DNA of 64,000 nucleotides, taken from Chitinophagales bacterium. GTDB lineage: Bacteria; Bacteroidota; Bacteroidia; Chitinophagales; Saprospiraceae. A model generated the notes under the pieces. It was not told the DNA's origin, did not search any database, and saw only the letters and a list, made by a program, of their open reading frames with translations. Position 1 is the first letter of the stretch, and each line of letters opens with the position of its first letter. Below are positions 16,612 through 24,563 of the stretch, in pieces. The stretch lies in the NCBI GenBank assembly GCA_013298955.1, contig JAAFJT010000001.1:1-64000 (forward strand), given 5' to 3'. The translations under genes were made by a program, and so were the position numbers.

Positions 16612-16653
16612 TGGAAAAGTCGTCGAAGTTGCAACTTCGACGACTTTTCCATT
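16610..16653. terminator. Perfect 44-bp palindrome at folA end
   Basis: Arms of 22 bases (AATGGAAAAGTCGTCGAAGT+TG and its exact reverse complement) with no loop. It starts at the folA stop codon and is followed by an AT-rich run, so a terminator role is likely. The central GTCGTCGAAGTTGCAAC resembles the unit of the 26-bp array at 6436-6617 and the ends of element A. Confidence 0.75.
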
Positions 16654-17039
16654 ATTTTGGATATTTTTAAATTTTTTTTTAGGATATACGTTTTTTTAAA
16701 AAATGTATTTACCTTGTTATTAACTTAACCCAATTAACTAATTTTTTTTCAATACGAAAAAAATCCGTTTATAATAAACTGTTAGTAAACACCTTTTGGA
16801 TTTGATAAATATTTTTTAAAAATAATAAAAATTTTATTTCATGCTTAAAAGATTGGTTTTTATCGTATAACTCAAAATAAAGTTTTAAATATGCCCTTTT
16901 CTACCAACTTGCACACTTCAAAAACCTGCCTATCTTTGCACTAACAATTCAGTAATGGCTTCTTGGAACAAGCAAATTGCTGCCTTATTTTTAGGATTTC
17001 GAACTTTAATTTTTATAACTAAAACCCCCGTATCATTTT
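16654..17039. other. AT-rich intergenic region with promoter
   Basis: About 385 bases without a gene between folA and the secreted protein gene. It is very AT-rich with many A/T runs. It contains the well-formed promoter at 16909-16938, leaving an untranslated leader of about 95 bases before ATG 17040. Confidence 0.6.
16909..16938 (+). promoter_or_regulatory. Bacteroidota promoter (TTG-N19-TATCTTTG)
   Basis: TTG at 16909-16911 and TATCTTTG at 16931-16938 are separated by 19 bases, the canonical -33/-7 arrangement. The downstream gene starts at 17040. Confidence 0.7.
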
Positions 17040-18215
17040 ATGAGACAGTTATTTGCTACACTCAGTCTCTCTGCTGCTTGTGCTTTGAGCGCAGGTGCGC
17101 AGTGCCCTACTTTATTCGAGCCTGCTAACCTTAGCGGAGTGAACAAAGCTCCTAATTTTGAGATTCCTGTACTTTCATTCACCGCACCAACCAAACCAAC
17201 GGCTTCATCGACTGCCAATTCGATTAGTTTGACTTGGCCTATTTGTAAAGATGCTGTTGGTTGCAGCAAAAGCACTTGTTATGTGGTTCAAGTTGCCGAA
17301 AAAGGGGGTGCTTTTAAAACCGTTCATTTGGTGTATCGGGCTTCTGCTGTGATTGGCTCCTTAAAACCCGCTACGGATTACAAAGTGCGCGTATTGGCGC
17401 AACCTTGTGATGGCAAATTGTATGTTGCGGCGCAAACGGGCGATGATGCCGTTGTCGCGCCAAACAGACCCACTACGGTTACGGCTGATTTTAATACGAA
17501 TGGTATTGCAGATGCATACATTCGGACAGGCAGTAATACGTGTGGCATGAATTCTTATGAAGACAATGGAACCAGCGTGAAAGCAACGCCTATTAGTAAT
17601 GGTCAAACGACTTATTCGGTCATACAGCGTGCAACGGACGTTGATTATTACAAAGTAGAACATTCTGGCGGTGTTTTCAGTGTTGGTTTATTGAATGTTG
17701 CGCCAGGAGTGACGTATTCCGTGTTGGTTGAAAACATTTTTGGCAATAATCAAGGCATTACATTTGGCAGCAGAAGTGTCGTTTTGGGCAGTTTTGTGGG
17801 CGGTACGGATGTGATTGGCAGTGGTACTTTGGCAAAAGGCACTTATTATGTTAAAGTTTTCTCGACTTTGAGCTACAATCCAATGTATTGTTACGCATTG
17901 AAAACAGCTTCGAGTGCGACTTCTTTCGAGAAAGCGGTGCAGGAAGACGTAACCGCACAAATGGATGCGTTTCCAAATCCTGCAAACCGTTTGTTGACGG
18001 TTAATTTGCCAAGTGTTGCAGAAGCAACGACCGCAATCGTGACGTTAAGTGACATCGCTGGCAAAACGATTTTGAAATCAGAAACGAATTTGACAGACGC
18101 TGCAAGCCAAATCGAATTGGATGTGAATCCAGTGGCGAATGGTATGTATTTAATTATGGTACAATATGGTACAACAACGTTGACGAAAAAAATCATTGTT
18201 GCTCACGATAGATAG
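17040..18215 (+). CDS. Secreted fibronectin III-like protein with T9SS sorting domain
   Basis: A protein of 391 residues. A signal peptide (to about residue 21, ALSAGAQ) is followed by a fibronectin type III-like domain (residues 45-125, ending ATDYKVRVLAQPCDGK). Then comes a beta-rich region like bacterial pre-peptidase C-terminal domains (about 165-290, with DVDYYKVEHSGG and GTYYVKVFSTLS). The last 75 residues form a type A T9SS sorting domain (MDAFPNPANRLLTVNL...VANGMYLIMV...KKIIVAHDR). It is probably a cell-surface or released protein. No catalytic motif seen. Strong promoter upstream; single gene. Confidence 0.85.
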   Translation: MRQLFATLSLSAACALSAGAQCPTLFEPANLSGVNKAPNFEIPVLSFTAPTKPTASSTANSISLTWPICKDAVGCSKSTCYVVQVAEKGGAFKTVHLVYRASAVIGSLKPATDYKVRVLAQPCDGKLYVAAQTGDDAVVAPNRPTTVTADFNTNGIADAYIRTGSNTCGMNSYEDNGTSVKATPISNGQTTYSVIQRATDVDYYKVEHSGGVFSVGLLNVAPGVTYSVLVENIFGNNQGITFGSRSVVLGSFVGGTDVIGSGTLAKGTYYVKVFSTLSYNPMYCYALKTASSATSFEKAVQEDVTAQMDAFPNPANRLLTVNLPSVAEATTAIVTLSDIAGKTILKSETNLTDAASQIELDVNPVANGMYLIMVQYGTTTLTKKIIVAHDR

Positions 18216-18383
18216 TTTTAACGGGTGTTTTGACACGTTTCAGCACGTATAGAGGGGTTTCCACTTGGCAAAGTGGAACCCCTTTGTCGTATTTTGCGCA
18301 ATTTAATTATGATTTTATTGTATTTTATAAAATAAAATTTGTTATTTTTAGGGTTTAACGATGTTAAAAAGCAAGATTGGCGT

Positions 18384-18391
18384 TATATTTG
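18384..18391 (+). promoter_or_regulatory. Bacteroidota -7 element
   Basis: TATATTTG matches TAnnTTTG and lies about 105 bases before the dodecin start at 18496. Confidence 0.4.
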
Positions 18392-18495
18392 TGCGTATTT
18401 GATTGAAATTTTTTTTTAACAACAAACAGTATGAGCGAACTACAAAAAGAGGAAATTCCGCTTTTTGCCTTACCTGTTTATCAAAAGAACAAACC

Positions 18496-18696
18496 ATGTC
18501 TGTTTTAAAAGTCATTGAAGTTTTATCCAATTCCAAAAAATCTTGGGAAGATGCTACCGTTAAAGGCGTTGAAAAAGTCGCTAAAACCTTGCGGAATGTG
18601 CGTTCTGCGCATGTTCAAACCCAAAGTGTTGTCGTTGAAAATGGGAAAGTAACCGAATTTCGCGTCAATTTGAAAGTTTCTTTCGAGATAGAGTAG
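18496..18696 (+). CDS. Dodecin family flavin-binding protein
   Basis: A protein of 66 residues from ATG 18496 (MSVLKVIEVLSNSKKSWEDA). It shows the dodecin pattern: strand, one helix beginning SWEDATVKGVEKVAKT, then two strands (SAHVQTQSVVVENGKVTEFRVNLKVSFEIE). Dodecins assemble into hollow dodecamers that store or buffer flavins. The frame extends 31 codons upstream to 18403, but that part is not coding-like and the domain would not need it. Element D follows within about 10 bases of the stop. Confidence 0.9.
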   Translation: MSVLKVIEVLSNSKKSWEDATVKGVEKVAKTLRNVRSAHVQTQSVVVENGKVTEFRVNLKVSFEIE

Positions 18697-18703
18697 TGTT
18701 GAA

Positions 18704-18806
18704 ACACATAGTTCACATTAGGAAGACATAGGACACATAGGTAAAGTACTTATTTTAGCCGAAAGCCTCTATGTGTCCTATGTCTTCCTATGTGACCTAT
18801 GTGTTT
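18704..18806. repeat. Element D, copy 1
   Basis: Inverted repeat of about 103 bases. Arms are built from short CACATAG-type units (ACACATAGTTCACATTAGGA / CTATGTGTCCTATGTCTTCC); the loop is unique. Other copies: 37597-37739 and 49259-49363. All three sit just after a stop codon. Confidence 0.9.
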
Positions 18807-18824
18807 AAAAATATATAACAATCA

Positions 18825-19880
18825 ATGAAACCTTTTAAAAATCTCAAAGTCATTGAATTATCAAGCGTCCTTGCGGGTCCTGCGGTTGGGATGTTTTTCG
18901 CAGAGTTAGGCGCGGAAGTCATCAAAATCGAAAACCTAAAAACGGGTGGTGATGTCACTCGTTCTTGGAAATTGCCTTCTGAGCCTGCGGATGCCCCCGA
19001 TTCAGCTTATTTCCATTCGGTGAATTATGGCAAAACGCATTATTTTTATGACTTTCAATTAGATACAGATAGAAAAAAAACACATCAGTTGATTCAAACG
19101 GCTGATATTGTGATTGCTAATTTTAAAAAATCATCCGCAATCGCGCTTGGGATGGATGCTAAAACGTTGCGAGCGATGAATCCGACCTTGATTTATGCGT
19201 CGATTCATGGTTTTGAGGAGGACGATGACCAAGCCGCTTTTGATGTAGTATTGCAAGCAGAGACCGGTTTTATGTATATGACGGGCGAGCGCGGGCGCAC
19301 TCCTGTCAAGATGCCTGTGGCATTGATAGATTTATTGGCGGCGCATCAATTGAAAGAAGGCGTTTTGACAGCATTATTGGAACGTGTTCAAACAGGCAAA
19401 GGTAGCACTGTGACCGTTTCCTTATACGAATCGGCGATTGCGTCCTTAGCCAATCAAGCTACGAATTGGTTGATGGCGGGCAAAATTCCGCAACGCATTG
19501 GGTCTGAACACCCGAATATTGCGCCGTATGGTGATGTGGTTTCGTTGTCGAATGGAACGGATATCGTGTTGGCAATCGGAACTGAAAATCAATGGAAAAT
19601 GTTATGCAATGTATTAGATATAAGGGAGTTATGGAAAAATGAGCGTTTTAAAAACAACGTTTTACGGGTGCAAAATCGCGTCGAATTGATGTCGATTTTG
19701 CGCACTAAAATGCAGGCTTTGGAAGCGGATAGCGTTTTAGACTTATTGAAAAAAAATAATATTCCTGCGGGCGCGGTGTTGAATATGCAGCAAGTATTTG
19801 AAAATCCACAAGCCCAAAAAATGATTTTGACAGATGCTGGTGGTAAAAGAGTCAAAACGGCTGTTTTTAAGATGAGTTGA
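18825..19880 (+). CDS. Family III CoA transferase (CaiB/BaiF type)
   Basis: A protein of 351 residues, slightly shorter than the usual 360-400. It begins MKPFKNLKVIELSSVLAGPAVGMFFAELGAEVIKIE, the family hallmark. The region PVALIDLLAAHQLKEGVLTALL contains the Asp that forms the acyl-enzyme anhydride. These enzymes move CoA between carboxylic acids. The acid used here cannot be told; related genes in Bacteroidota are broadly annotated CoA transferases. It is flanked by element D upstream and a 495-base gap downstream, so it is probably transcribed alone. Confidence 0.92.
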   Translation: MKPFKNLKVIELSSVLAGPAVGMFFAELGAEVIKIENLKTGGDVTRSWKLPSEPADAPDSAYFHSVNYGKTHYFYDFQLDTDRKKTHQLIQTADIVIANFKKSSAIALGMDAKTLRAMNPTLIYASIHGFEEDDDQAAFDVVLQAETGFMYMTGERGRTPVKMPVALIDLLAAHQLKEGVLTALLERVQTGKGSTVTVSLYESAIASLANQATNWLMAGKIPQRIGSEHPNIAPYGDVVSLSNGTDIVLAIGTENQWKMLCNVLDIRELWKNERFKNNVLRVQNRVELMSILRTKMQALEADSVLDLLKKNNIPAGAVLNMQQVFENPQAQKMILTDAGGKRVKTAVFKMS

Positions 19881-20375
19881 ATCCCTAACATTTCCGTACT
19901 CCTGATTCAAACAAAAAGCCCTCCTGCTCCGAAAAACAGAAGGGGATTGTTAGCGTTTCAAAGAAGATAGGCGACAATATTTATAATAACGTTTCAAAGT
20001 GTTCAAAAAAGCATTTTAAGGTCGATTTTTTTATAAATAATAATAATTTGTTGTTTGTTTAGGATACGCAAAATTACGCTACTTGAAAATAGGTTTTGTA
20101 TCGACTTTTAATAATTTGATATTTTTTTTTATTTAATATCAATAAAAAAGCCCTATTTCATAAACTAAACAAATACATTCCGTCCGAATAAGTGGGCGCA
20201 GTCGTTATCACAATTTGTTCCTTGATTTGCGCCACCTCGCGCACAATACTTCCCAAAGAGGCGTGTCTTTTACCATGATTTCCAAACGTTTTAGTTTTCA
20301 AGGCAAAGTTAACGGTAAACAAAAATTTCTTTTGTAACTTTGCCCCTTTGTTCTGAAAAAATCAAAAAAATCAAT
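19881..20375. other. Intergenic region with possible minus-strand coding remnant
   Basis: Mostly AT-rich. On the minus strand a frame of about 60 codons ending at TGA 20160-20158 reads like protein (ALKTKTFGNHGKRHASLGSI and then VREVAQIKEQIVITTAPTY), with no clear start and no known family; it may be the tail of a lost gene. A plus-strand promoter element TAACTTTG (20335-20342) precedes the permease gene. Confidence 0.4.
20335..20342 (+). promoter_or_regulatory. Bacteroidota -7 element
   Basis: TAACTTTG matches TAnnTTTG and lies 33 bases before the permease start at 20376. Confidence 0.5.
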
Positions 20376-21596
20376 ATGAACCTGCCTTTTCGCATTGCAC
20401 GACGGTATCTTTTTGGGAAAAAAAGTTTTAATGCTATCAATATTATTACCAGTATTTCGGTTTTCGGACTCGCGCTGGGTACGGCGGCATTGTTGCTGAT
20501 TTTGTCGGTTTTCAATGGTTTTGAAGTCCTAATTGCGGGGATGATTGGCAAATTTAACCCTGATATTAAGGTAACTTTGCTCAAAGGCAAGACTTTTAAA
20601 GCCGATACGGCTCAAATTGAGGCAATTCGCCAATTGAAAGGCATTCACGATGTGTCTCAAACACTTGAAGAAAGTGCCTTATTTGAATACGGAAAATCGC
20701 AAGCATTTGGGATTGTCAAAGGCGTAGATGCGCACTTTCAACGCGTCAATCCTGTGGATTCAGCAGTGGTGCAAGGTAAATTCGCGCTCGGCGATGAGGA
20801 TAAATCGTTTGCAGTGGTTGGCGGCGGATTATATGGTCAATTGGGGATTACGACGGACAATCAACTTACGCCTTTGAGCGTTTACATGCCCAAACGCGAA
20901 GCCGTCAGCGCGTTAGACCAACCGTTTAACAAACGATTGACGTATCCGACAGGTGCGTTTTTGATTCAACAAGAGTTTGATAATCAATACGTTATAACGT
21001 CCTTAGATTTTGTACAAGATATTTTAAACGCCCCAGAGGAAATTTCTGCGATTGAAATTAAATTGGAAAAAGGCGTTCTTGCTGCCCCCATTTCCGCCCA
21101 AATCAAACAAATTGTAGGTTCAAAATTTGCCGTCAAAGACCGTCTTCAACAAGATGCGGCTTTGATGAAATTGATGAATATGGAAAAATGGTTGGCATAT
21201 TCCATTGTGAGTCTGACGATTTTGTTGATTGGGTTCAATATGGTTGGCACTTTATGGCTGATGGTCTTGGAGAAACAAGGTGATATTGCCGTTTTGCGGG
21301 CAATGGGCGCGGATGATACCTTGATTCGACGGATTTTTTTACACGAAGGATTATTGTTATGCCTCATGGGTATTCTTTTGGGGACGGGTTTGGCGGTCGG
21401 TTTGAATGCGTTACACCAAGCCTTGCCGAATGGATTGATACCGTTAGCGGCAGGTTTTATACAGCGTTATCCCGTGTCGATGCGCATGGGCGATTTTCCG
21501 ATAGTCGCGTTGACCGTGATTATCATCGGCGGTTTGGCGACATTGCCTGCTGCTTTGCGTGCGCAACGCGTGCATGCAACGATTCATCAAGATTAA
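20376..21596 (+). CDS. LolC/LolE-like ABC transporter permease
   Basis: A protein of 406 residues from ATG 20376 (MNLPFRIARRYLFGKKSFNA), the typical LolC/E opening. Four membrane segments are arranged as in the MacB/FtsX class: one near residues 25-48 (FGLALGTAALLLILSVFNGFE), then a large periplasmic domain, then three near 270-300, 320-350 and 375-395. In proteobacteria these permeases extract lipoproteins from the inner membrane for transfer to the outer membrane; the same role is likely here. The ATPase subunit is not beside it. Promoter TAACTTTG upstream. Confidence 0.88.
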   Translation: MNLPFRIARRYLFGKKSFNAINIITSISVFGLALGTAALLLILSVFNGFEVLIAGMIGKFNPDIKVTLLKGKTFKADTAQIEAIRQLKGIHDVSQTLEESALFEYGKSQAFGIVKGVDAHFQRVNPVDSAVVQGKFALGDEDKSFAVVGGGLYGQLGITTDNQLTPLSVYMPKREAVSALDQPFNKRLTYPTGAFLIQQEFDNQYVITSLDFVQDILNAPEEISAIEIKLEKGVLAAPISAQIKQIVGSKFAVKDRLQQDAALMKLMNMEKWLAYSIVSLTILLIGFNMVGTLWLMVLEKQGDIAVLRAMGADDTLIRRIFLHEGLLLCLMGILLGTGLAVGLNALHQALPNGLIPLAAGFIQRYPVSMRMGDFPIVALTVIIIGGLATLPAALRAQRVHATIHQD

Positions 21597-21620
21597 TTAT
21601 AATTATAATTACAAACAACA

Positions 21621-21651
21621 CCGTTTGGAGGGTTTGAAACCCTCCAAACGG
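21621..21651. repeat. Element C core, copy 3
   Basis: Palindrome CCGTTTGGAGGGTTT-G-AAACCCTCCAAACGG, the same core as at 10804, 14161 and 26113. Its right end runs directly into the AAACGGTTTGAT tandem array, so the array may have grown from the element's edge. Confidence 0.9.
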
Positions 21652-21770
21652 TTGATAAACGGTTGATAAACGGTTTGATAAACGGTTTGATAAACGGTTT
21701 GATAAACGGTTTGATAAACGGTTTGATAAACGATTTGATAAACGGTTCGATAAACGGTTCGATACACCAT
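21648..21770. repeat. 12-bp tandem array before histidine kinase gene
   Basis: About ten copies of GATAAACGGTTT, the first ones one base shorter and the last ones with CGGTTCGAT. The 12-bp period keeps one frame open, which would add a repeated LING peptide to the kinase if an ATG at 21663 were used. The real start is more likely ATG 21777, just beyond the array. Confidence 0.95.
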
Positions 21771-21776
21771 ACTACC

Positions 21777-23144
21777 ATGACCAAAAATACAGTTCGCCTC
21801 CTCATTGCCTTGATGACACTCGCTTTATTCGGCGTGTTGGCTTTGCAAATGCGCTTCACCTACCAAGCCTACCAAGTCAAAGTGGATCAATTTACAACAC
21901 ACCTTTTTGCCATCCTCAATAAGGTGACGGAACGGGTTGATAATGATGAAAATTATCAAGTGTTAAATGGCTATTCGGTGGCGTTTAAAGATGATAAGTA
22001 TTTGACTGCCAAACAGTTGCGTTTTGACGCGCCCATTGAAGAACGGATTGATTTGCTCAAATTAGACTTGTTTATCCAAGAGGCGATGGCGAATCATGGC
22101 ATCACTTTGGCGTATGCGTATGGGGTGTATTCGCATAAAAAAGCGGGTTTTGTGATTGCCAAAGACACGTATGGCGAAGCTCATTTTTTGGTAACGGATA
22201 CCGCAAAAGTCTCTGGTTCTGAATTTTTGAAAACCTCGCCGTTCAAAGCCAATCTTTTTCAGACGGATTTAAGCACACCCGGCTATTTAACGATTTGGTT
22301 TCCAAACAAATCAAGTGCGTTTTGGGGCAATTTATGGCAAGGTTTAGTGTTATCATTGTTGTTTGGGGGCATCATTTTGGGGTCGTTTATCTACACAATG
22401 CGAGTGGTGATGCGTCAAAAAAAGTTGTCGGAGATGAAAAATGACTTTATCAACAACATGACGCATGAGTTGAAAACGCCGATTGCGACGATTAATATGG
22501 CAACAGATATTATCAGTAATCCCAATATGGCTCCTGATAAAATGAAACGTTTTATTAATATCATTCGCCAAGAAAACGACCGAATGAACGCTAATGTGAG
22601 TAATATTTTGCAAATGACGTTGATTGATAGAGAAGATTTCAAATTAAAATTGACGGCTATCAATCTTCATGATGTGATTTTGACGGCGGCGGATTATATT
22701 CAACTCCAAGTGGATAAAAAAGAAGGAAGTGTTGAGACGAATTTGCTTGCGCAACAACCTATTATTGAAGGAGACCCGTCTCATGTGGCAAATATTATTA
22801 ACAATTTATTGGAAAATGCCCATAAATATTCGCCTGAAAAGCCTGAAATCACCATTTCGACCCGTAATTTGCCTCATGGCGTAGAAGTCGTTGTGGCAGA
22901 TAAAGGCATTGGGATTAGCAAAGAAGCGCGGAAATACGTTTTTGACAAATTTTATCGCGTTTCGACAGGCAATTTGCATGATGTGAAAGGTTTTGGATTG
23001 GGATTGGCGTATGTCAAGACGATGATGACGGCGCATAAAGGGCAAGTGGATGTGAAAAGTGAACCCGGAAAAGGCAGTCAATTTATACTCCTTTTCCCCT
23101 TTCGCGTCTCAGAGGAACGCGCTGACGAATCCGAAGAAGATTAA
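21777..23144 (+). CDS. Membrane sensor histidine kinase
   Basis: A protein of 455 residues. Membrane segments near residues 7-25 and 185-212 flank a periplasmic sensor of about 160 residues. The kinase core follows: H-box NNMTHELKTPIATINMA (phosphorylated His), N-box NIINNLLENAHKYSP, G1 ADKGIGIS, F-box FDKFYRVSTG and G2 GFGLGLAYVK. It should autophosphorylate on sensing an unknown signal and pass phosphate to a response regulator, but no regulator gene is adjacent, so it is an orphan here. Start at 21777 puts the first hydrophobic helix at the N-terminus (MTKNTVRLLIALM). An array of 12-bp repeats sits directly upstream. Confidence 0.92.
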   Translation: MTKNTVRLLIALMTLALFGVLALQMRFTYQAYQVKVDQFTTHLFAILNKVTERVDNDENYQVLNGYSVAFKDDKYLTAKQLRFDAPIEERIDLLKLDLFIQEAMANHGITLAYAYGVYSHKKAGFVIAKDTYGEAHFLVTDTAKVSGSEFLKTSPFKANLFQTDLSTPGYLTIWFPNKSSAFWGNLWQGLVLSLLFGGIILGSFIYTMRVVMRQKKLSEMKNDFINNMTHELKTPIATINMATDIISNPNMAPDKMKRFINIIRQENDRMNANVSNILQMTLIDREDFKLKLTAINLHDVILTAADYIQLQVDKKEGSVETNLLAQQPIIEGDPSHVANIINNLLENAHKYSPEKPEITISTRNLPHGVEVVVADKGIGISKEARKYVFDKFYRVSTGNLHDVKGFGLGLAYVKTMMTAHKGQVDVKSEPGKGSQFILLFPFRVSEERADESEED

Positions 23145-23178
23145 TTTTAATCATTAAAATATTGAATTTCAAATTATT

Positions 23179-23793
23179 ATGATTGATAAAATTAAAAACT
23201 TTATTCAAAGGAAATTTTTTCGCAATGCGCAAGCGCGTTGGAATCATCAATATGCAACAGGACAATGGGATGGTTTAAAAGAAGTGGTGGAATTGGAACG
23301 CCAACAAGTGATTCAAACTTTTTTTAATCAGTTTAAACCCGATGGCAGTTTATTGGAGTTTGGTTGTGGATTTGGGGTCTTGCCTGCGCAGGTGTTCCAA
23401 TCCAAAGGTTATTCCAAGTATTTGGGCATTGATGTCTCGGATTTTGTGGTTGAAAAAGCCCAATCTTTCGCAGATAAACGCACTTTTTTTGAGGTGGGCG
23501 ATATGGAAAACTATGTTTTTCGGGAAAAATGGGACGCAATTGTGTTGAATGAGTGCATTTATTACGCCAAAGATATTCCAAAATTGATAACACATTGTTT
23601 GAAAAACGGATTGAAAACGGATGGCGTTTTGATAGTCAGTTCCCATGAATTTAAGCGGAGTGCAGCGATTTGGAACGATTTAAACCAACAAATGACGCTT
23701 TTAGACAGCAAAATAGTCGAAAATGAACGAAGTCGTTGGCGTATCGCTATTTTGAAACCTTTTTATCCCGAAATCCAACGTATCAAAGTTTAA
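23179..23793 (+). CDS. Class I SAM-dependent methyltransferase
   Basis: A protein of 204 residues. Motif I LLEFGCGFGVLPAQ (near residue 58) binds S-adenosylmethionine; motif II/III is seen in YLGIDVSDFVVEKA, GDMENYVF, WDAIVLNECIYY and the post-motif strand GVLIVSSHEF. A basic N-terminal helix (KIKNFIQRKFFRNAQARW) may anchor it to a membrane or nucleic acid. Substrate unknown. It begins 34 bases after the histidine kinase gene and may share its transcript; the HD gene downstream has its own promoter. Confidence 0.85.
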   Translation: MIDKIKNFIQRKFFRNAQARWNHQYATGQWDGLKEVVELERQQVIQTFFNQFKPDGSLLEFGCGFGVLPAQVFQSKGYSKYLGIDVSDFVVEKAQSFADKRTFFEVGDMENYVFREKWDAIVLNECIYYAKDIPKLITHCLKNGLKTDGVLIVSSHEFKRSAAIWNDLNQQMTLLDSKIVENERSRWRIAILKPFYPEIQRIKV

Positions 23794-23801
23794 AAAAAGA
23801 G

Positions 23802-23809
23802 TACCTTTG
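23802..23809 (+). promoter_or_regulatory. Bacteroidota -7 element
   Basis: TACCTTTG matches TAnnTTTG and lies 41 bases before the HD-domain gene at 23851. Confidence 0.5.
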
Positions 23810-23850
23810 TACCAAAATTGTCGAACAACCAATCGTTTTCAAGGATAAAT

Positions 23851-24456
23851 ATGAGAAAAGAGCGTATTACCAAACAACAAATTGAAGCTATCCTGCAACC
23901 CAGAACGGATTTGGAAAAGTATATTCTTGCACAACCCGCTTTGCGCAAAGGCTTATTATGGGGTGAACCGCGTTACGGACACCCGGAAGGAATGGTTTTA
24001 AACCATATTCCAGAGATTTTTCACAATATTGAAAACCTTATGCCTGCTATTACACCCGAGACGGTGGCAAAATTGCGGATTTTGGCATTGATACATGATT
24101 CCTTTAAATATGCCGAAGATAAATCAACACCTCGTGATTGGTCGAAACACCATGGCATCTTGGCGCGACAATTTGCAACACCTTTTTTGGAAGATACTGA
24201 GTTATTGGAAATCTTAGAATTGCATGATGAAGCCTACTATTGTTGGCGCAGTGTCTGTTTGCAATTTAGAGTGGAGGAAGGCGAACGGCGGTGGCAATGG
24301 CTGATGCAACGGATTGAACCTTATTTGCAATTATATTATTTATTTTTTAAATGTGATACGCGGACAGGAGACAAAACACAAGCACCCGTCAAGTGGGTGG
24401 AACAACGGTTGAAAGGCAAAACAGGGTATTATGAATCTTTATTCATTTCACAGTAA
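23851..24456 (+). CDS. HD-domain protein
   Basis: A protein of 201 residues from ATG 23851 (a TTG 33 bases upstream is less likely, being too close to the promoter). It has metal-ligand residues of an HD phosphohydrolase in order: GHPEGMVLNHIPEIF, LALIHDSFK (the HD pair), KHHGILAR and ILELHDEAYY. Such proteins hydrolyse phosphate esters, often of nucleotides. The Trp-rich C-terminal half (RRWQWLMQRIEPYLQLYY) is not assigned. No partner genes suggest the substrate. Confidence 0.75.
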   Translation: MRKERITKQQIEAILQPRTDLEKYILAQPALRKGLLWGEPRYGHPEGMVLNHIPEIFHNIENLMPAITPETVAKLRILALIHDSFKYAEDKSTPRDWSKHHGILARQFATPFLEDTELLEILELHDEAYYCWRSVCLQFRVEEGERRWQWLMQRIEPYLQLYYLFFKCDTRTGDKTQAPVKWVEQRLKGKTGYYESLFISQ

Positions 24457-24563
24457 AAAAATGTATTTTTTACATAGAAAAGTCCAGTGAAAGTAGCTGC
24501 ATAGCTTACTACACAAAGTAATTTCTATATTTTTCTATAAAATTACTAACGAATAGACAGGAT

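Noticed and set aside
21663-21776. N-terminal LING-repeat extension of the histidine kinase
   Set aside because: It is the 12-bp array in frame; the signal-anchor helix begins right after ATG 21777, so the extension is unlikely to be made, though it is noted as a variable possibility.
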